Of a DNA stretch of 64,000 bases, positions 56,543-64,000 are shown one piece after another (position 1 is the first letter of the stretch; every line of letters begins with the position of its first letter). The stretch is from positions 682,001 to 746,000 of the forward strand of contig JAHRCV010000001.1 of assembly GCA_019083985.1 (NCBI GenBank), written 5' to 3'. Position numbers and translations under genes: made by a program. The notes beneath the pieces were generated by a model. It was given only the letters and a program-made list of their open reading frames with translations. It had not been told where the DNA came from and ran no database searches. This stretch comes from Rhizobiales bacterium TNE-4. Lineage in GTDB: Bacteria > Pseudomonadota > Alphaproteobacteria > Rhizobiales > Beijerinckiaceae.

Positions 56543-57297
56543 AAAGCCTAACGATCAATCATCTCTCGAAAACCTATTTTGATCCCTATGCCGCCAAACA
56601 CGTCACGGCCGTTCAAGACGTGTCACTCGACGTACCGGAAGGCGAATTCGTTGCTATCGTCGGCCCTTCGGGCTGCGGCAAGACGACGATCCTCAACATG
56701 ATTGCCGGGTTCTTGCCAGCTTCCGGCGGCGATATCATCGTCGATAGCCGCAAAGTGTCGGGTCCCGGACCAGACCGCGGCGTGGTGTTTCAATCGCATG
56801 CGCTCTTTCCGTGGAAGACGGTTTTAGAAAACGTCGCTTTCGGTCCGAAAATGCGCGGCGTGGGATTGAAAGAGCGCGAAGAGATCGCGCGGGATTATCT
56901 TGCCTTGGCTGGCCTGTCGCATGCGGCAGAGCGTTATCCGAATGAATTGTCGGGCGGTATGCAACAACGTGTCGGCGTTGTGCGTGCACTCGCTAATGAA
57001 CCGGCTGTTCTCTTGATGGACGAGCCATTCGCCAGTGTCGATGCGCAAACCCGCATGACGTTGCAGGAAGAATTGACGCGCATTTGGCAGGCGCGGCGGC
57101 CGACGATCCTGTTCATCACCCACGATGTGCCCGAAGCGGTCTTCCTCGCCAATCGTGTGGTCGTTTTGTCGAAGGGGCGCGTGCTTGAAGAGGTCGAGAT
57201 CGATCTTCCACGTCCGCGTTCATGGGACGCGATGATGGACGACGAACGCTTCAAAACCCTTTCCGCGCGTGTCCTGCAATTGGTGCGCGCCGCATGA
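56539..57297 (+). CDS. ABC transporter ATP-binding protein, NitT/TauT type
   Basis: A 252-aa ATPase. Walker A GPSGCGKTT, Q loop VVFQSHALFPW, signature LSGGMQQR, Walker B VLLMDEPFASVD and switch His in FITHDVPEA are intact. The ATG at 56539 overlaps the permease stop (ATGA), and the next gene overlaps its own stop the same way. Confidence 0.95.
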   Translation: MKSLTINHLSKTYFDPYAAKHVTAVQDVSLDVPEGEFVAIVGPSGCGKTTILNMIAGFLPASGGDIIVDSRKVSGPGPDRGVVFQSHALFPWKTVLENVAFGPKMRGVGLKEREEIARDYLALAGLSHAAERYPNELSGGMQQRVGVVRALANEPAVLLMDEPFASVDAQTRMTLQEELTRIWQARRPTILFITHDVPEAVFLANRVVVLSKGRVLEEVEIDLPRPRSWDAMMDDERFKTLSARVLQLVRAA

Positions 57298-57614
57298 GCC
57301 TAGCACGCGACCTTATCCGCTCACGCAAAACCCATGTTGTGCTTGGGTGCGTGGCGCTGTTGGCGGCTTTTCAGCTCTGGCAAATCTGGTCGGCACCCGG
57401 GAAGGTTGTCGGCACGTTTCCTGAGCGGCGCCGTGTCGATGTCATCGTGACCCTGCCGTTCGTGCCCGAGCGGTTTCACATTTCTCGTTTTCAGGAGTTC
57501 GGACGCGTCTCGGGGACGAATGGCAATGCCATCGAAGTCCGCGGCGTACTCCGCACAGACCTTAACAAACTGGCGCAGCCCTATTGGGTCCAACGCGTCG
57601 AACCAGCCACCTAG
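57294..57614 (+). CDS. Membrane-anchored small protein of the ABC operon
   Basis: A 106-aa protein starting with ATG that overlaps the ATPase stop. One hydrophobic segment (about 14-30) near the N terminus anchors it; the rest, VDVIVTLPFVPERFHISRFQEF in short VDVIVTLPF to RFQEF, then a C-terminal WVQRVEP, is predicted to be periplasmic and beta-rich. No family recognised. Its place between the ATPase and the binding protein suggests that it is part of the system. Confidence 0.75.
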   Translation: MSLARDLIRSRKTHVVLGCVALLAAFQLWQIWSAPGKVVGTFPERRRVDVIVTLPFVPERFHISRFQEFGRVSGTNGNAIEVRGVLRTDLNKLAQPYWVQRVEPAT

Positions 57615-57627
57615 GGAGAGCATAACG

Positions 57628-58695
57628 ATGATTTCCAGACGTTCCGTGCTGATGGGCGCCGCGCTTGCGATGCCCGCGCTGTCATCGCTGCGTGCACAAT
57701 CGAACATCGTCAAAGTCAAGGCGGGCATGGTCACCGGTATCGACCAGATTGGTCTGCCGGTCGCGCTCGAACGCGGCTTCTTTGAAAAATGGGGTCTCGA
57801 TGTCATCATCGCGCGGCCTTATGCAACCGGTGTCGACGCGTTGAATGCCTTGCAGGCAGGCGAAGCCGAAATGGTGCAGGTGGGCGTGCCGATGATTGGC
57901 GCCGTGCTGCGTGGCATGGACCTCGTGGCGCTCGGCAATTATTCCGGCAACGCGCATAAGCTTGGCTCGGACGCGACGATGGCGCTCGTTGCACGTGAAG
58001 GATCGGGCATCGATGCCAAGGATCTGTCCACGTTGCGCGGCAAGAAGATCGCCGCCTCCTTCGGCACAATCAATCACCTCTACGTTTTGGCCCTGCTGGA
58101 AAAAGCAGGTCTCACCGTCAATGATGTGACCATGGTCAACACCCCGCCGCCGGATATGACGGTTGCACTGTTGGCCAAGGGCATTGACGCTTTCTCGGGT
58201 TGGGATCCGTGGCCGATCGTGGCGTTGAAAGATGTGCCCGGCGCTTATCAAGTCGTCCGCGGCGGCGGCGTGATTTCCTATGTCGGCTTCAACGTCGCGA
58301 CACGCGCATGGGTCGACAAGAATGGCGATACCATCGTGAAGATGTTGTCGGCCTTGTCGGAAGGCGACAAATGGATGCGCGCCAATCCGATGGAAGCAGC
58401 AAAGATTGCAACGCGCTGGATTCCGGGTCTCAAGCCCGATGTCGCCGAAGCGGCCATGCAGTTCAACGTGCAGCAAACCGACCGCCGTCTGTCGGCCAAC
58501 AATTACCGCGCGCTCTACAATGCGGAAGAGCGCCTGCATCGCTTGGGCTTCATCAAGGAGACGTTTGATGTGAACAAACACATCAATCCGCGCTTCATTC
58601 TGCAAGTGATGGAGAAAAATCCGGAATTGTTCTCGGATCTCCCACCGATCCCGGCCGATGTGGCGCTCAAGCCCGGCTACGTGTTCAAGCCATAA
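57628..58695 (+). CDS. ABC transporter substrate-binding protein, NMT1/THI5-like
   Basis: A 355-aa exported protein with a Tat-like signal (SRRSVLMGAALAMP) ending near LRAQS. The fold is NMT1/THI5/SsuA type: GIDQIGLPVALERGFFEKWGLDV given in short as GIDQIG to KWGLDV, then ALQAGEAEMVQVG and FSGWDPWP. Ligands of this class include sulfonates, nitrate, thiamine precursors and aromatic acids; the ligand here is unknown. AGGGAGAG precedes the ATG at 57628; the open frame to 57520 overlaps the previous gene. Confidence 0.93.
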   Translation: MISRRSVLMGAALAMPALSSLRAQSNIVKVKAGMVTGIDQIGLPVALERGFFEKWGLDVIIARPYATGVDALNALQAGEAEMVQVGVPMIGAVLRGMDLVALGNYSGNAHKLGSDATMALVAREGSGIDAKDLSTLRGKKIAASFGTINHLYVLALLEKAGLTVNDVTMVNTPPPDMTVALLAKGIDAFSGWDPWPIVALKDVPGAYQVVRGGGVISYVGFNVATRAWVDKNGDTIVKMLSALSEGDKWMRANPMEAAKIATRWIPGLKPDVAEAAMQFNVQQTDRRLSANNYRALYNAEERLHRLGFIKETFDVNKHINPRFILQVMEKNPELFSDLPPIPADVALKPGYVFKP

Positions 58696-58712
58696 GCGTC
58701 AGCACAGCAAAG

Positions 58713-58743
58713 AAAGCGGCCGGTTCATCCCGGCCGCTTTTTT
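58713..58743 (+). terminator. Intrinsic terminator of the ABC operon
   Basis: AAAGCGGCCGG, loop TTCATC, CCGGCCGCTTT followed by further T residues: a textbook rho-independent terminator 18 bp after the binding-protein stop. Confidence 0.92.
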
Positions 58744-58796
58744 GTGCGCAACACGCACAGCAGCGTTTGGGGTCATGTCAACTTCGAACAGATGAA

Positions 58797-58886
58797 TGGC
58801 GGAGCGGGCGGGATTCGAACCCGCGAGACCCTTTCGGGTCTGCTCATTTAGCAAACGAGTGCCTTCAGCCTCTCGGCCACCGCTCC
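58797..58886 (-). tRNA. tRNA-Ser (anticodon GCU)
   Basis: On the minus strand the cloverleaf begins GGAGCGG and ends CCGCTCC-G-CCA, with CCA encoded. The D arm is GGCCGAGAGGCTGAAGGC, the anticodon loop TTGCTAA gives GCU, a long variable arm (GACCC-GAAA-GGGTC) is typical of serine tRNAs, and the T arm is GCGGGTTCGAATCCCGC. 90 nt; reads AGC/AGU codons. Confidence 0.97.
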
Positions 58887-58962
58887 GGCGGGTTCCGGAA
58901 TAGGGCCTTGCGGCGTCCGGGTCAATGATTCACACAGATCCCCGGACGCCATTCTGCGCGTT

Positions 58963-59661
58963 TCAGCGGGCCTTCTGCCCGAACAGCACGGCCTGTGCAT
59001 CCTTGTCTTTGGAGAGGTCGTAATTCTGCCGTGCTTCGGCATCGACCGCGAGGCCGCGCGCGACTGCCGGGCGGGCGAGCATCCGGTCGATCCAGCGCTC
59101 TAAATGCGGAAAATCCGTGATGGTCTGGCCCTGCCGCTCCCATGCCCGCGCCCAGCCAATGCAGGCCATATCAGCGATGGAATACGCGCCCGCGAGGTAG
59201 TCGCGGCCCTCGAGCCGCCGGTTCATCACGCCATAGAGGCGGTTCACTTCATTGGTGTAGCGGGCGATGGCATACGGGACCTGCTCAGGCGCATAGATGC
59301 GGAAATGGTGGCATTGCCCAGCCATGGGCCCCAGCCCGCCGACCTGCCAGAACAGCCATTCCTCGCAGGCGACGCGGGCCCGTTCCTCGGTCGGGTAGAA
59401 TTTCCCCGTCTTGCGGCCAAGATATTGCAGGATCGCACCGGACTCGAACACCGAGATCGGCTCGCCGCCCGGCCCCTCGGGGTCAATGATGGCAGGGATG
59501 CGGTTATTGGGTGCGATGGCCAGAAATTCCGGCGCAAACTGCTCGCCCTTGCCAATATTGATCCGCTTGATTGTGTAAGGCAGCCCGCACTCCTCGAGCA
59601 TGATGGAAATCTTCCATCCATTCGGGGTTGGCCAGTAATAGAGCTCGATAGGCTGCGTCAT
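58963..59661 (-). CDS. Glutathione S-transferase / disulfide reductase-like (YfcG/GstB type)
   Basis: A 232-aa protein. The thioredoxin-like half starts IELYYWPTPNGWKISIMLEE, in short YYWPTPNGWK, a turn typical of YfcG-like GSTs (Thr/Asn instead of Cys/Tyr). NNRIPAIID and FESGAILQYL bind glutathione. The C-terminal half is helical. The ATG at 59661 has AGGAG 9 nt upstream. The enzyme reduces disulfides or conjugates small electrophiles. Confidence 0.9.
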   Translation of the reverse strand: MTQPIELYYWPTPNGWKISIMLEECGLPYTIKRINIGKGEQFAPEFLAIAPNNRIPAIIDPEGPGGEPISVFESGAILQYLGRKTGKFYPTEERARVACEEWLFWQVGGLGPMAGQCHHFRIYAPEQVPYAIARYTNEVNRLYGVMNRRLEGRDYLAGAYSIADMACIGWARAWERQGQTITDFPHLERWIDRMLARPAVARGLAVDAEARQNYDLSKDKDAQAVLFGQKAR

Positions 59662-59741
59662 CGGACTTGTCTCCTGTCTGATCCGACAGGATATGGCGTT
59701 TGGAATTTCGGGCAAGATCGAACCGTCCGATGGAGGTTCCC

Positions 59742-60026
59742 ATGCATGCTGCCCGCCTAGCTCTGACCAGTTTTCTCCTCTTCATGCCGCTCGGCGTCTC
59801 GGCCCAGACGGCAAAGCCCGTCGCCGACCCGCCCAAAGCTGAGAGCGCGGCGCAGCCGGAGACAAAGAAAGCAAAAAAGCCGCGTAGCGAAGCGCAAAAG
59901 AAAAATGATGAACGAATGCGCGCCTGCGGCAAGGAATGGCGCGCGGCCAAAGCCGCCAACAAGACCAATGGCCAAAATTGGCGCCAGTTTTCCACGGAAT
60001 GTCGCCGCAAGAAAAAGTCGGGCTGA
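59742..60026 (+). CDS. Small exported basic protein
   Basis: A 94-aa protein with a signal peptide ending at VSAQT. The mature chain is a Lys/Ala/Pro-rich segment followed by a small helical domain with ACGKEWRAAK...WRQFSTECRRKKK. The two cysteines are spaced as in small PsiF-like exported proteins, a faint resemblance. GGAGG lies just before the ATG. Function unknown. Confidence 0.65.
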   Translation: MHAARLALTSFLLFMPLGVSAQTAKPVADPPKAESAAQPETKKAKKPRSEAQKKNDERMRACGKEWRAAKAANKTNGQNWRQFSTECRRKKKSG

Positions 60027-60070
60027 TCAAGGCATGGTGCGCATTCTGAATCGTCCAGGATGCCGCCGGT

Positions 60071-61219
60071 TTAGAAGCCCTTTTCGATCCGCAGGCGAAA
60101 GACAGCACCTTCTGCATAGCGTGTGTAAGGATCAGCCGGTGTTTCGCTGATCACATAGGCAAGCTCGGCACCAATCATGAGACCCTCGCGCGAGCGCCAT
60201 TCGAGATTGCCGCCCGCCATCATGAGCGCAGCGGGGCCGCTCAAGCCCGTACTCGCGACATAGCTCGGCTTGATCATGCCAAAGCCAGCAAAATTTGTCG
60301 CCGTCCAACGTTCACCAAAAAACGGACGGCGATAGATAAGCGCCGCTGACATTCCACGCGTTTGGCTGAGATCGGAAAAGGCGAGATCGGCCCCGGTGAT
60401 CGCTTGAAACAAGCCGCGGTCGAGCCCGATGAAAGAAGGCGGTCCGCGCGATAGTCCCATTTGGATGATCAGGAGATGTGGACGTTCGCCGCCGAGATCA
60501 AACACGCCGCCCGCCTGCCACGCGAACAAACCCTGTTCAGACTTCGGCACCGTTGCCGAAAAATGCAATTCGCCGGGATAGGGCCATGAGACGGACGCCC
60601 GCAGCACGCCAATCAGATCCGGTTTGTTGAGCGCGCGCAGATTGGTGCGGATCAATCCGTTATTGCGCTCATAAGCATCTTCAGCGGACATTTCAGCATA
60701 AAGCCATGAGGTGAGTGGAATTCGCAGCGCCAAGAAATTGGCAGTGAGATCGGAAATCGGTAAGGGCGTATAGTTGAAAGCATCGCGATAAAAATCGAAC
60801 CGCGATGGCCCACGCCCAGCCATCAAAGGCCCAATCCGCACCCACGCCTCGTCCACATCGATGAGCGTCCGCTGTCCGCCGATGCCATCGGTCCAGACCG
60901 TTGGCAATCCAGACTCGCGCGCGATGGCAAGCCGCACGCGCCCATTGGTTGGATAATCATGGCCGGTCGAGACGAAATCCAAACCCAATTGCGTTTTGCT
61001 GATGCTTCCTGATTTGGCATCCGAATGCATGGTGAAGGGTGGTAGGCGAAGGCCGGCAAGATATTCGGCGCGCACAAAACCGCGCGGTGCAATGCATAAT
61101 TCGGTGCCGGGCACGCGGAGATAGCCATAGCCCGCAACGTGGCACTGTGACAGGCGAGGCTCTGAAAGGGCAGGGCGCAGGCTCACAAAAACGATCAGGA
61201 TCGGTAGCAGCACGCGCAT
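60071..61219 (-). CDS. Divergent Porin_2-like outer-membrane protein
   Basis: A 382-aa exported protein with a signal peptide ending near ALSEP. The mature start CHVAGYGYLRVPGTELCIAPRGFVRAEY parallels in short the C...GFFYIPGSDTCIKIGGRVRFEY of the porin encoded upstream at 61323, including both cysteines. It continues in beta strands and ends in a terminal Phe, as barrel proteins do. Sequence identity to the neighbouring porin looks low apart from the N terminus, so it is an old duplicate or a separate porin type. Confidence 0.75.
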   Translation of the reverse strand: MRVLLPILIVFVSLRPALSEPRLSQCHVAGYGYLRVPGTELCIAPRGFVRAEYLAGLRLPPFTMHSDAKSGSISKTQLGLDFVSTGHDYPTNGRVRLAIARESGLPTVWTDGIGGQRTLIDVDEAWVRIGPLMAGRGPSRFDFYRDAFNYTPLPISDLTANFLALRIPLTSWLYAEMSAEDAYERNNGLIRTNLRALNKPDLIGVLRASVSWPYPGELHFSATVPKSEQGLFAWQAGGVFDLGGERPHLLIIQMGLSRGPPSFIGLDRGLFQAITGADLAFSDLSQTRGMSAALIYRRPFFGERWTATNFAGFGMIKPSYVASTGLSGPAALMMAGGNLEWRSREGLMIGAELAYVISETPADPYTRYAEGAVFRLRIEKGF

Positions 61220-61233
61220 GGCGGTCGAGCCAT

Positions 61234-61266
61234 TAAAAAACCGCCGCGTCTTGCGACGCGACGGTT
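61234..61266 (-). terminator. Intrinsic terminator of the 61323 porin gene
   Basis: On the minus strand AACCGTCGCGTC, loop, GACGCGGCGGTT with a T run. A second GC-rich hairpin (CCGGCGCG/CGCGCCGG at 61284-61301) lies between it and the porin stop. The porin and the following gene at 60071 are therefore separate units. Confidence 0.85.
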
Positions 61267-61322
61267 TCTTCTCTGGGAGAGGACCGGCGCGTGCGCGCCG
61301 GCCATGTCATGTGACCGTCAGA

Positions 61323-62756
61323 TCAGAAGTCGCGCTGGATGCGGAGACGACCGACCAGAGCTGAACTTTCGGAATAAAGTGCACCAACGGCGGTGTCTTT
61401 ACCCTGGTTGCCGTTCAACTTGCCTTGATCGGAATTGATTTGGAGATAGTTGATTTCAGCACCGATATCGAGCCCCTTAATCGGTGACCAAATCACGTTC
61501 GTTCCAACCGTCCAATAATTGGCATTGCGCAACGTGTTAGCTGCAGCCGCACCACCTGCGGCTGCGTAGGCTGCCGAAGGAATATCAGAGGCAATGTAAG
61601 AACCGAACAGACCCTGACGGATGGTCGGTGTCCAATAATGCAGGACGCCTGCCGTGAGGCCCCACACCGTTGTCAGATCGACGTTTCCAGCCGCATTGAT
61701 CGTGGCATCGGGAACCAGGAAGGTCAGCTTGCCAACGCCGTTGCCAGCAGAGCCCCAGCCTGTCGGGTTCGCAAGGACCGTCGTGGTGGCTCCCTGCGAA
61801 TAGGTACCTTGCAGGTAAAAAGCATCGCCTTTGGCGAGCATCGGCAGGTTGATTTTCACGCCAGCATTCAAAGCCCAGCCATAATCAGAGGATGCACCGG
61901 ACGTTCCAATGATACCGGGTGTGCTACCCGATCCCGCAACGCGAACTTGGTGCACCAAGCCGGACAATTGGGCCGAACCCCAGCTCTGATCGACGCGGAG
62001 TGCAGCAACAATATCCGGCATTGAGGCGCCGCCATATTGAGCCGGTGTTGCGGCCACAGCGGCCGCTGCTGTTGAAACCGAAGCGGGCGCCAAGATCACA
62101 CCGGACGTGCCGTTCGCGTAAACATACGCATTGCGACGCTCAAGCGGATCTTCAAGCGACACAGTGGCCGAGAAGCCGGAACCGAACGTGGCGGTGTAGG
62201 CTAAGAGGTTTGTGACGAGGCCGTCACCTGCCGTCGTGCCAACGAGTTCGAGGTCGCCATTGTAGAAGCCGAAGAACGACACGGCGCGACCAGCGGTCAG
62301 GCCGCCGAACTGGATGAACGCGCGGTCGATGTCGATATGCGTCTGCGCGTTGCCGGCATACGAATAAGCGGTGCCCGTATAGGCCGTGCCAATGCGAACC
62401 TGCGTGCCGGAATAAATCTGCCCCGTACGACGCGCGAAGTTTACGCGCGTGTAAGCGCGGAGCAGACCGTATTCGGTCGACGTACGCGCATCGAGTTCGA
62501 AGCGGCCGAGGGCGCGCATGCCCGTTGCATTGTCGCGACGGTTATATGTCTGGCCATACTGATATTCGAAGCGGACACGGCCACCGATCTTGATGCAGGT
62601 GTCCGAGCCCGGGATGTAGAAGAAGCCAGCGCCATGGGCCGAGCAAACGCGAACATACTCGACGGGCGCGGCCTTCTTCGACGGCAGGTCAGCCGCAAGC
62701 GCGGAGCCTGCGGTCAGAAGAGCCGCTGATGAGAGGAGAGTGGCAATAGTGCGCAT
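61323..62756 (-). CDS. Porin (Porin_2 family, Rhizobiales type)
   Basis: A 477-aa outer-membrane barrel allowing diffusion of small solutes. The signal peptide ends at SALAADL; the mature start DLPSKKAAPVEYVRVCSAHG and CIKIGGRVRFEYQYG are hallmarks of Brucella Omp2-like porins. Strands follow to the terminal RIQRDF. The central third holds a long Ala/Gly/Thr-rich stretch, probably the loops. The start at 62756 is preferred over 62765. Its leader is long, AT-rich and carries two operator-like repeats, as expected for a regulated abundant porin. Confidence 0.93.
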   Translation of the reverse strand: MRTIATLLSSAALLTAGSALAADLPSKKAAPVEYVRVCSAHGAGFFYIPGSDTCIKIGGRVRFEYQYGQTYNRRDNATGMRALGRFELDARTSTEYGLLRAYTRVNFARRTGQIYSGTQVRIGTAYTGTAYSYAGNAQTHIDIDRAFIQFGGLTAGRAVSFFGFYNGDLELVGTTAGDGLVTNLLAYTATFGSGFSATVSLEDPLERRNAYVYANGTSGVILAPASVSTAAAAVAATPAQYGGASMPDIVAALRVDQSWGSAQLSGLVHQVRVAGSGSTPGIIGTSGASSDYGWALNAGVKINLPMLAKGDAFYLQGTYSQGATTTVLANPTGWGSAGNGVGKLTFLVPDATINAAGNVDLTTVWGLTAGVLHYWTPTIRQGLFGSYIASDIPSAAYAAAGGAAAANTLRNANYWTVGTNVIWSPIKGLDIGAEINYLQINSDQGKLNGNQGKDTAVGALYSESSALVGRLRIQRDF

Positions 62757-63172
62757 AGATTCCATCCATAATGAAAAAGACAGAGACCCGGCGAAATGCG
62801 GATCGGTTCACAAGCGAGACCATGCGGCGCAATTTCTTCGTCGACAACATCAAATGACCTAAGGTTAGTTCAGAGCGTGTCAGAACCGTGGCAATGCGAC
62901 TTTTCGGCAACAAAAACAGTTACTTAAAGTTGTATTTATATTTATTGATACACTTAAAAGTTGCATCCATTGCTTTTGATTCACGCCCGCCCGATTCCTC
63001 CACTGGAGGCCATGAGCGAGCTATCTTAATGTATAGCTTAAGTAATAAGACAAAGATCTATTTATAGTGATAGCATAGTTTCCGCTTATAAAAATAAAAT
63101 AAAAACATAACTGACAAAATAATTGGCAAACATTAATGATGCTGCAAGGGAAGACTACCTCATGTTGGGGAG
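62757..63172. promoter_or_regulatory. AT-rich porin upstream region with two symmetric repeats
   Basis: A 400-bp region without genes, very AT-rich from about 62905 to 63130. ACTTAAAGT (62922-62930) and ACTTAAAAGT (62952-62961) are each inverted repeats of ACTT/AAGT and start 30 bp apart, about three helical turns, so a protein could bind both on one face. They lie about 170-200 bp upstream of the porin start. Which regulator binds is unknown. Confidence 0.4.
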
Positions 63173-63669
63173 TTGCCTGTGGCTCGCTTGCGTCAATCGG
63201 TTTCAGTGGTTAGGGCTGCGTTGGGTCCGGTCCGGTCCATGCTGCTTCTGATCGCCATCTTCTCAGGCATTGTGAACATTCTTGCGCTCACAAGTTCAAT
63301 CTACATGCTGCAGGTCTATGACCGGGTGTTGTCCAGTCGTTCGATCCCAACATTGATTGCTCTGTCGCTCGCCGCACTCTGGCTTTATGGCGTCCAAGCC
63401 CTTTTTGGATGTGATCCGCGCCCGCATGTTGGTGCGCATTTCCGAGAATGTGGAGCGCGATCTCGCCTCCCGCGTGTTTCGCGTGATCGCTGAAATGCCG
63501 TTGCGTGCGCGTGTCGGTTCGGCGGAGGCGATGCAGCCGCTGCGCATCGCGCTGCAATCCGCTGTACTCGCGTTAGGCGCCTATTTCGTTATTCATGGTA
63601 ATGTGACTGAGGGCATCATGCTTGCAGCCTCTGTCACAATGTCGCGCGCGCCTTGCGCGAACGTTGATA
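63173..63669 (+). pseudogene. Decayed type I secretion ABC transporter gene (PrtD-like)
   Basis: The first 80 codons, TTG start, read SVVRAALGPVRSMLLLIAIFSGIVNIL in short RSMLLLIAIF, and YMLQVYDRVL, the start of PrtD-type exporter ATPases for RTX proteins. Then a run of five T at 63402-63406 breaks the frame; reading with one T fewer continues the family (LDVIRARMLVRISENVERDL in short DVIRARMLV). After SAEAMQPLR about 130-150 codons are missing, and the text resumes in LQSAVLALGAYFVIHGNV. A further slip follows at MSRA. The whole ATPase domain is gone, and the next gene begins at once on the other strand. Clearly inactive. Confidence 0.88.
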
Positions 63670-64000
63670 TCAGAAGGCGAGTTGAACCTTCATTGCCTTT
63701 GAACGGTCAGATGCCAGCGTAAACGCCTCGACCGCCTTGTCGATGGGCATCGTGGCACTCAGGAGCGGGCTGACATCGATGCGGCCGCTGCCGAGGAGAT
63801 CAACGGCCCATGCAAACTCATCGAAGAAGCGAAACGTGCCTTTGAGGTTGAGCTCCTTGGCCACAACCACGTTGAGCGGGATCGGTACAGTGCCCGACAC
63901 GCCGATCTGCACAATCGTGCCGCGCGGCCTTGTGGCGGCAATCGCACCGGCCAGCGCCGCCGGATGGCCTGACGCTTCAAACGCGACGTCGAATTGCCCC
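63670..64000 (-). CDS. L-idonate 5-dehydrogenase-like zinc alcohol dehydrogenase, 3' part
   Basis: The C-terminal 109 residues of a medium-chain dehydrogenase; the start is beyond the window end. FEASGHPAALAGAI is the end of the NAD-binding domain, followed by GTIVQIGVSGTVPIPLN and the family-like KELNLKGTFRFFDEF. The last segment (PIDKAVEAFTLASDRSKAMKVQL in short PIDKAVEAF and KAMKVQL) is typical of IdnD-type enzymes that oxidise L-idonate or similar polyols and sugar acids. The stop is placed where the exporter pseudogene ends, so a deletion has joined the two. Confidence 0.8.
   Translation of the reverse strand, partial: GQFDVAFEASGHPAALAGAIAATRPRGTIVQIGVSGTVPIPLNVVVAKELNLKGTFRFFDEFAWAVDLLGSGRIDVSPLLSATMPIDKAVEAFTLASDRSKAMKVQLAF

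Overview
The window is a chromosomal stretch of an alphaproteobacterium, most likely of the order Hyphomicrobiales (Rhizobiales). The evidence is gene content: DivK next to PleD, EipB-like, DUF1489, DUF3572 and DUF983 proteins, Porin_2-type outer-membrane proteins, a phasin, GatCAB, ClpS/ClpA, and 128-bp intergenic palindromic elements of a kind common in this order. Most genes are moderately GC-rich. AT-rich islands lie near 2.1-2.5 kb, 29.6-29.8 kb and 62.8-63.2 kb. No prophage, insertion sequence, CRISPR array or rRNA was seen. Genus was not determined.

Layout. 0-5 kb: the two subunits of a propionyl-CoA carboxylase-type enzyme, separated by an opposed RTX repeat protein gene. 5-8.3 kb: DUF1489, a small exported protein, a VWA protein and a membrane J-domain protein, meeting a D,D-carboxypeptidase gene head-on. 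8.5-12.4 kb: a phasin with its promoter and probable operator, then clpS-clpA. 12.4-17.5 kb: AzlC/AzlD exporter, then a minus-strand run (RidA, GDPD phosphodiesterase, FemAB-like GNAT, HIT, BenE). 17.7-29.4 kb: EipB-like protein, dinB, DUF3572, divK-pleD, rpmG, a three-copy repeat array, and the coupled topA-rnr-DUF983-NUDIX run. 29.8-34.8 kb: a DUF4926/DUF6883-like pair, then pyrB, a pyrC-like gene, plsY and dprA, apparently inverted relative to the usual order. 34.9-41.4 kb: AEC transporter, ruvX, UPF0173 hydrolase, gatC-gatA-(membrane protein)-gatB, DedA protein.

41.5-49.5 kb: GST and GNAT, then a six-gene minus-strand catabolic module (TRAP transporter, enolase-superfamily enzyme, RidA, D-threonine aldolase/D-serine dehydratase-type enzyme), then a second AEC transporter. 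49.5-54.5 kb: a porin-like protein with a very acidic insertion, class II aldolase, a GIY-YIG-like protein, an LpxH-like phosphoesterase whose 3' end overlaps that of a glycosyltransferase, and a lysine-rich protein. 54.9-58.9 kb: a NitT/TauT-type ABC operon with two permeases and an extra anchored protein, then tRNA-Ser(GCU). 59-64 kb: GST, a small exported protein, two porin-family genes, a decayed type I secretion ABC transporter gene, and the 3' part of an L-idonate 5-dehydrogenase-like gene.

The parts most worth a second look are the TRAP/aldolase/enolase/RidA module, the two-permease ABC operon with its 106-aa membrane protein, the membrane J-domain protein resembling mitochondrial Pam18, the dihydroorotase homologue without its metal-binding HxH, the degenerate inhibitory site of PleD, and an RTX protein in the same window as a broken RTX exporter gene. 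All functional names rest on reading motifs and overall similarity by eye; no database search was run.
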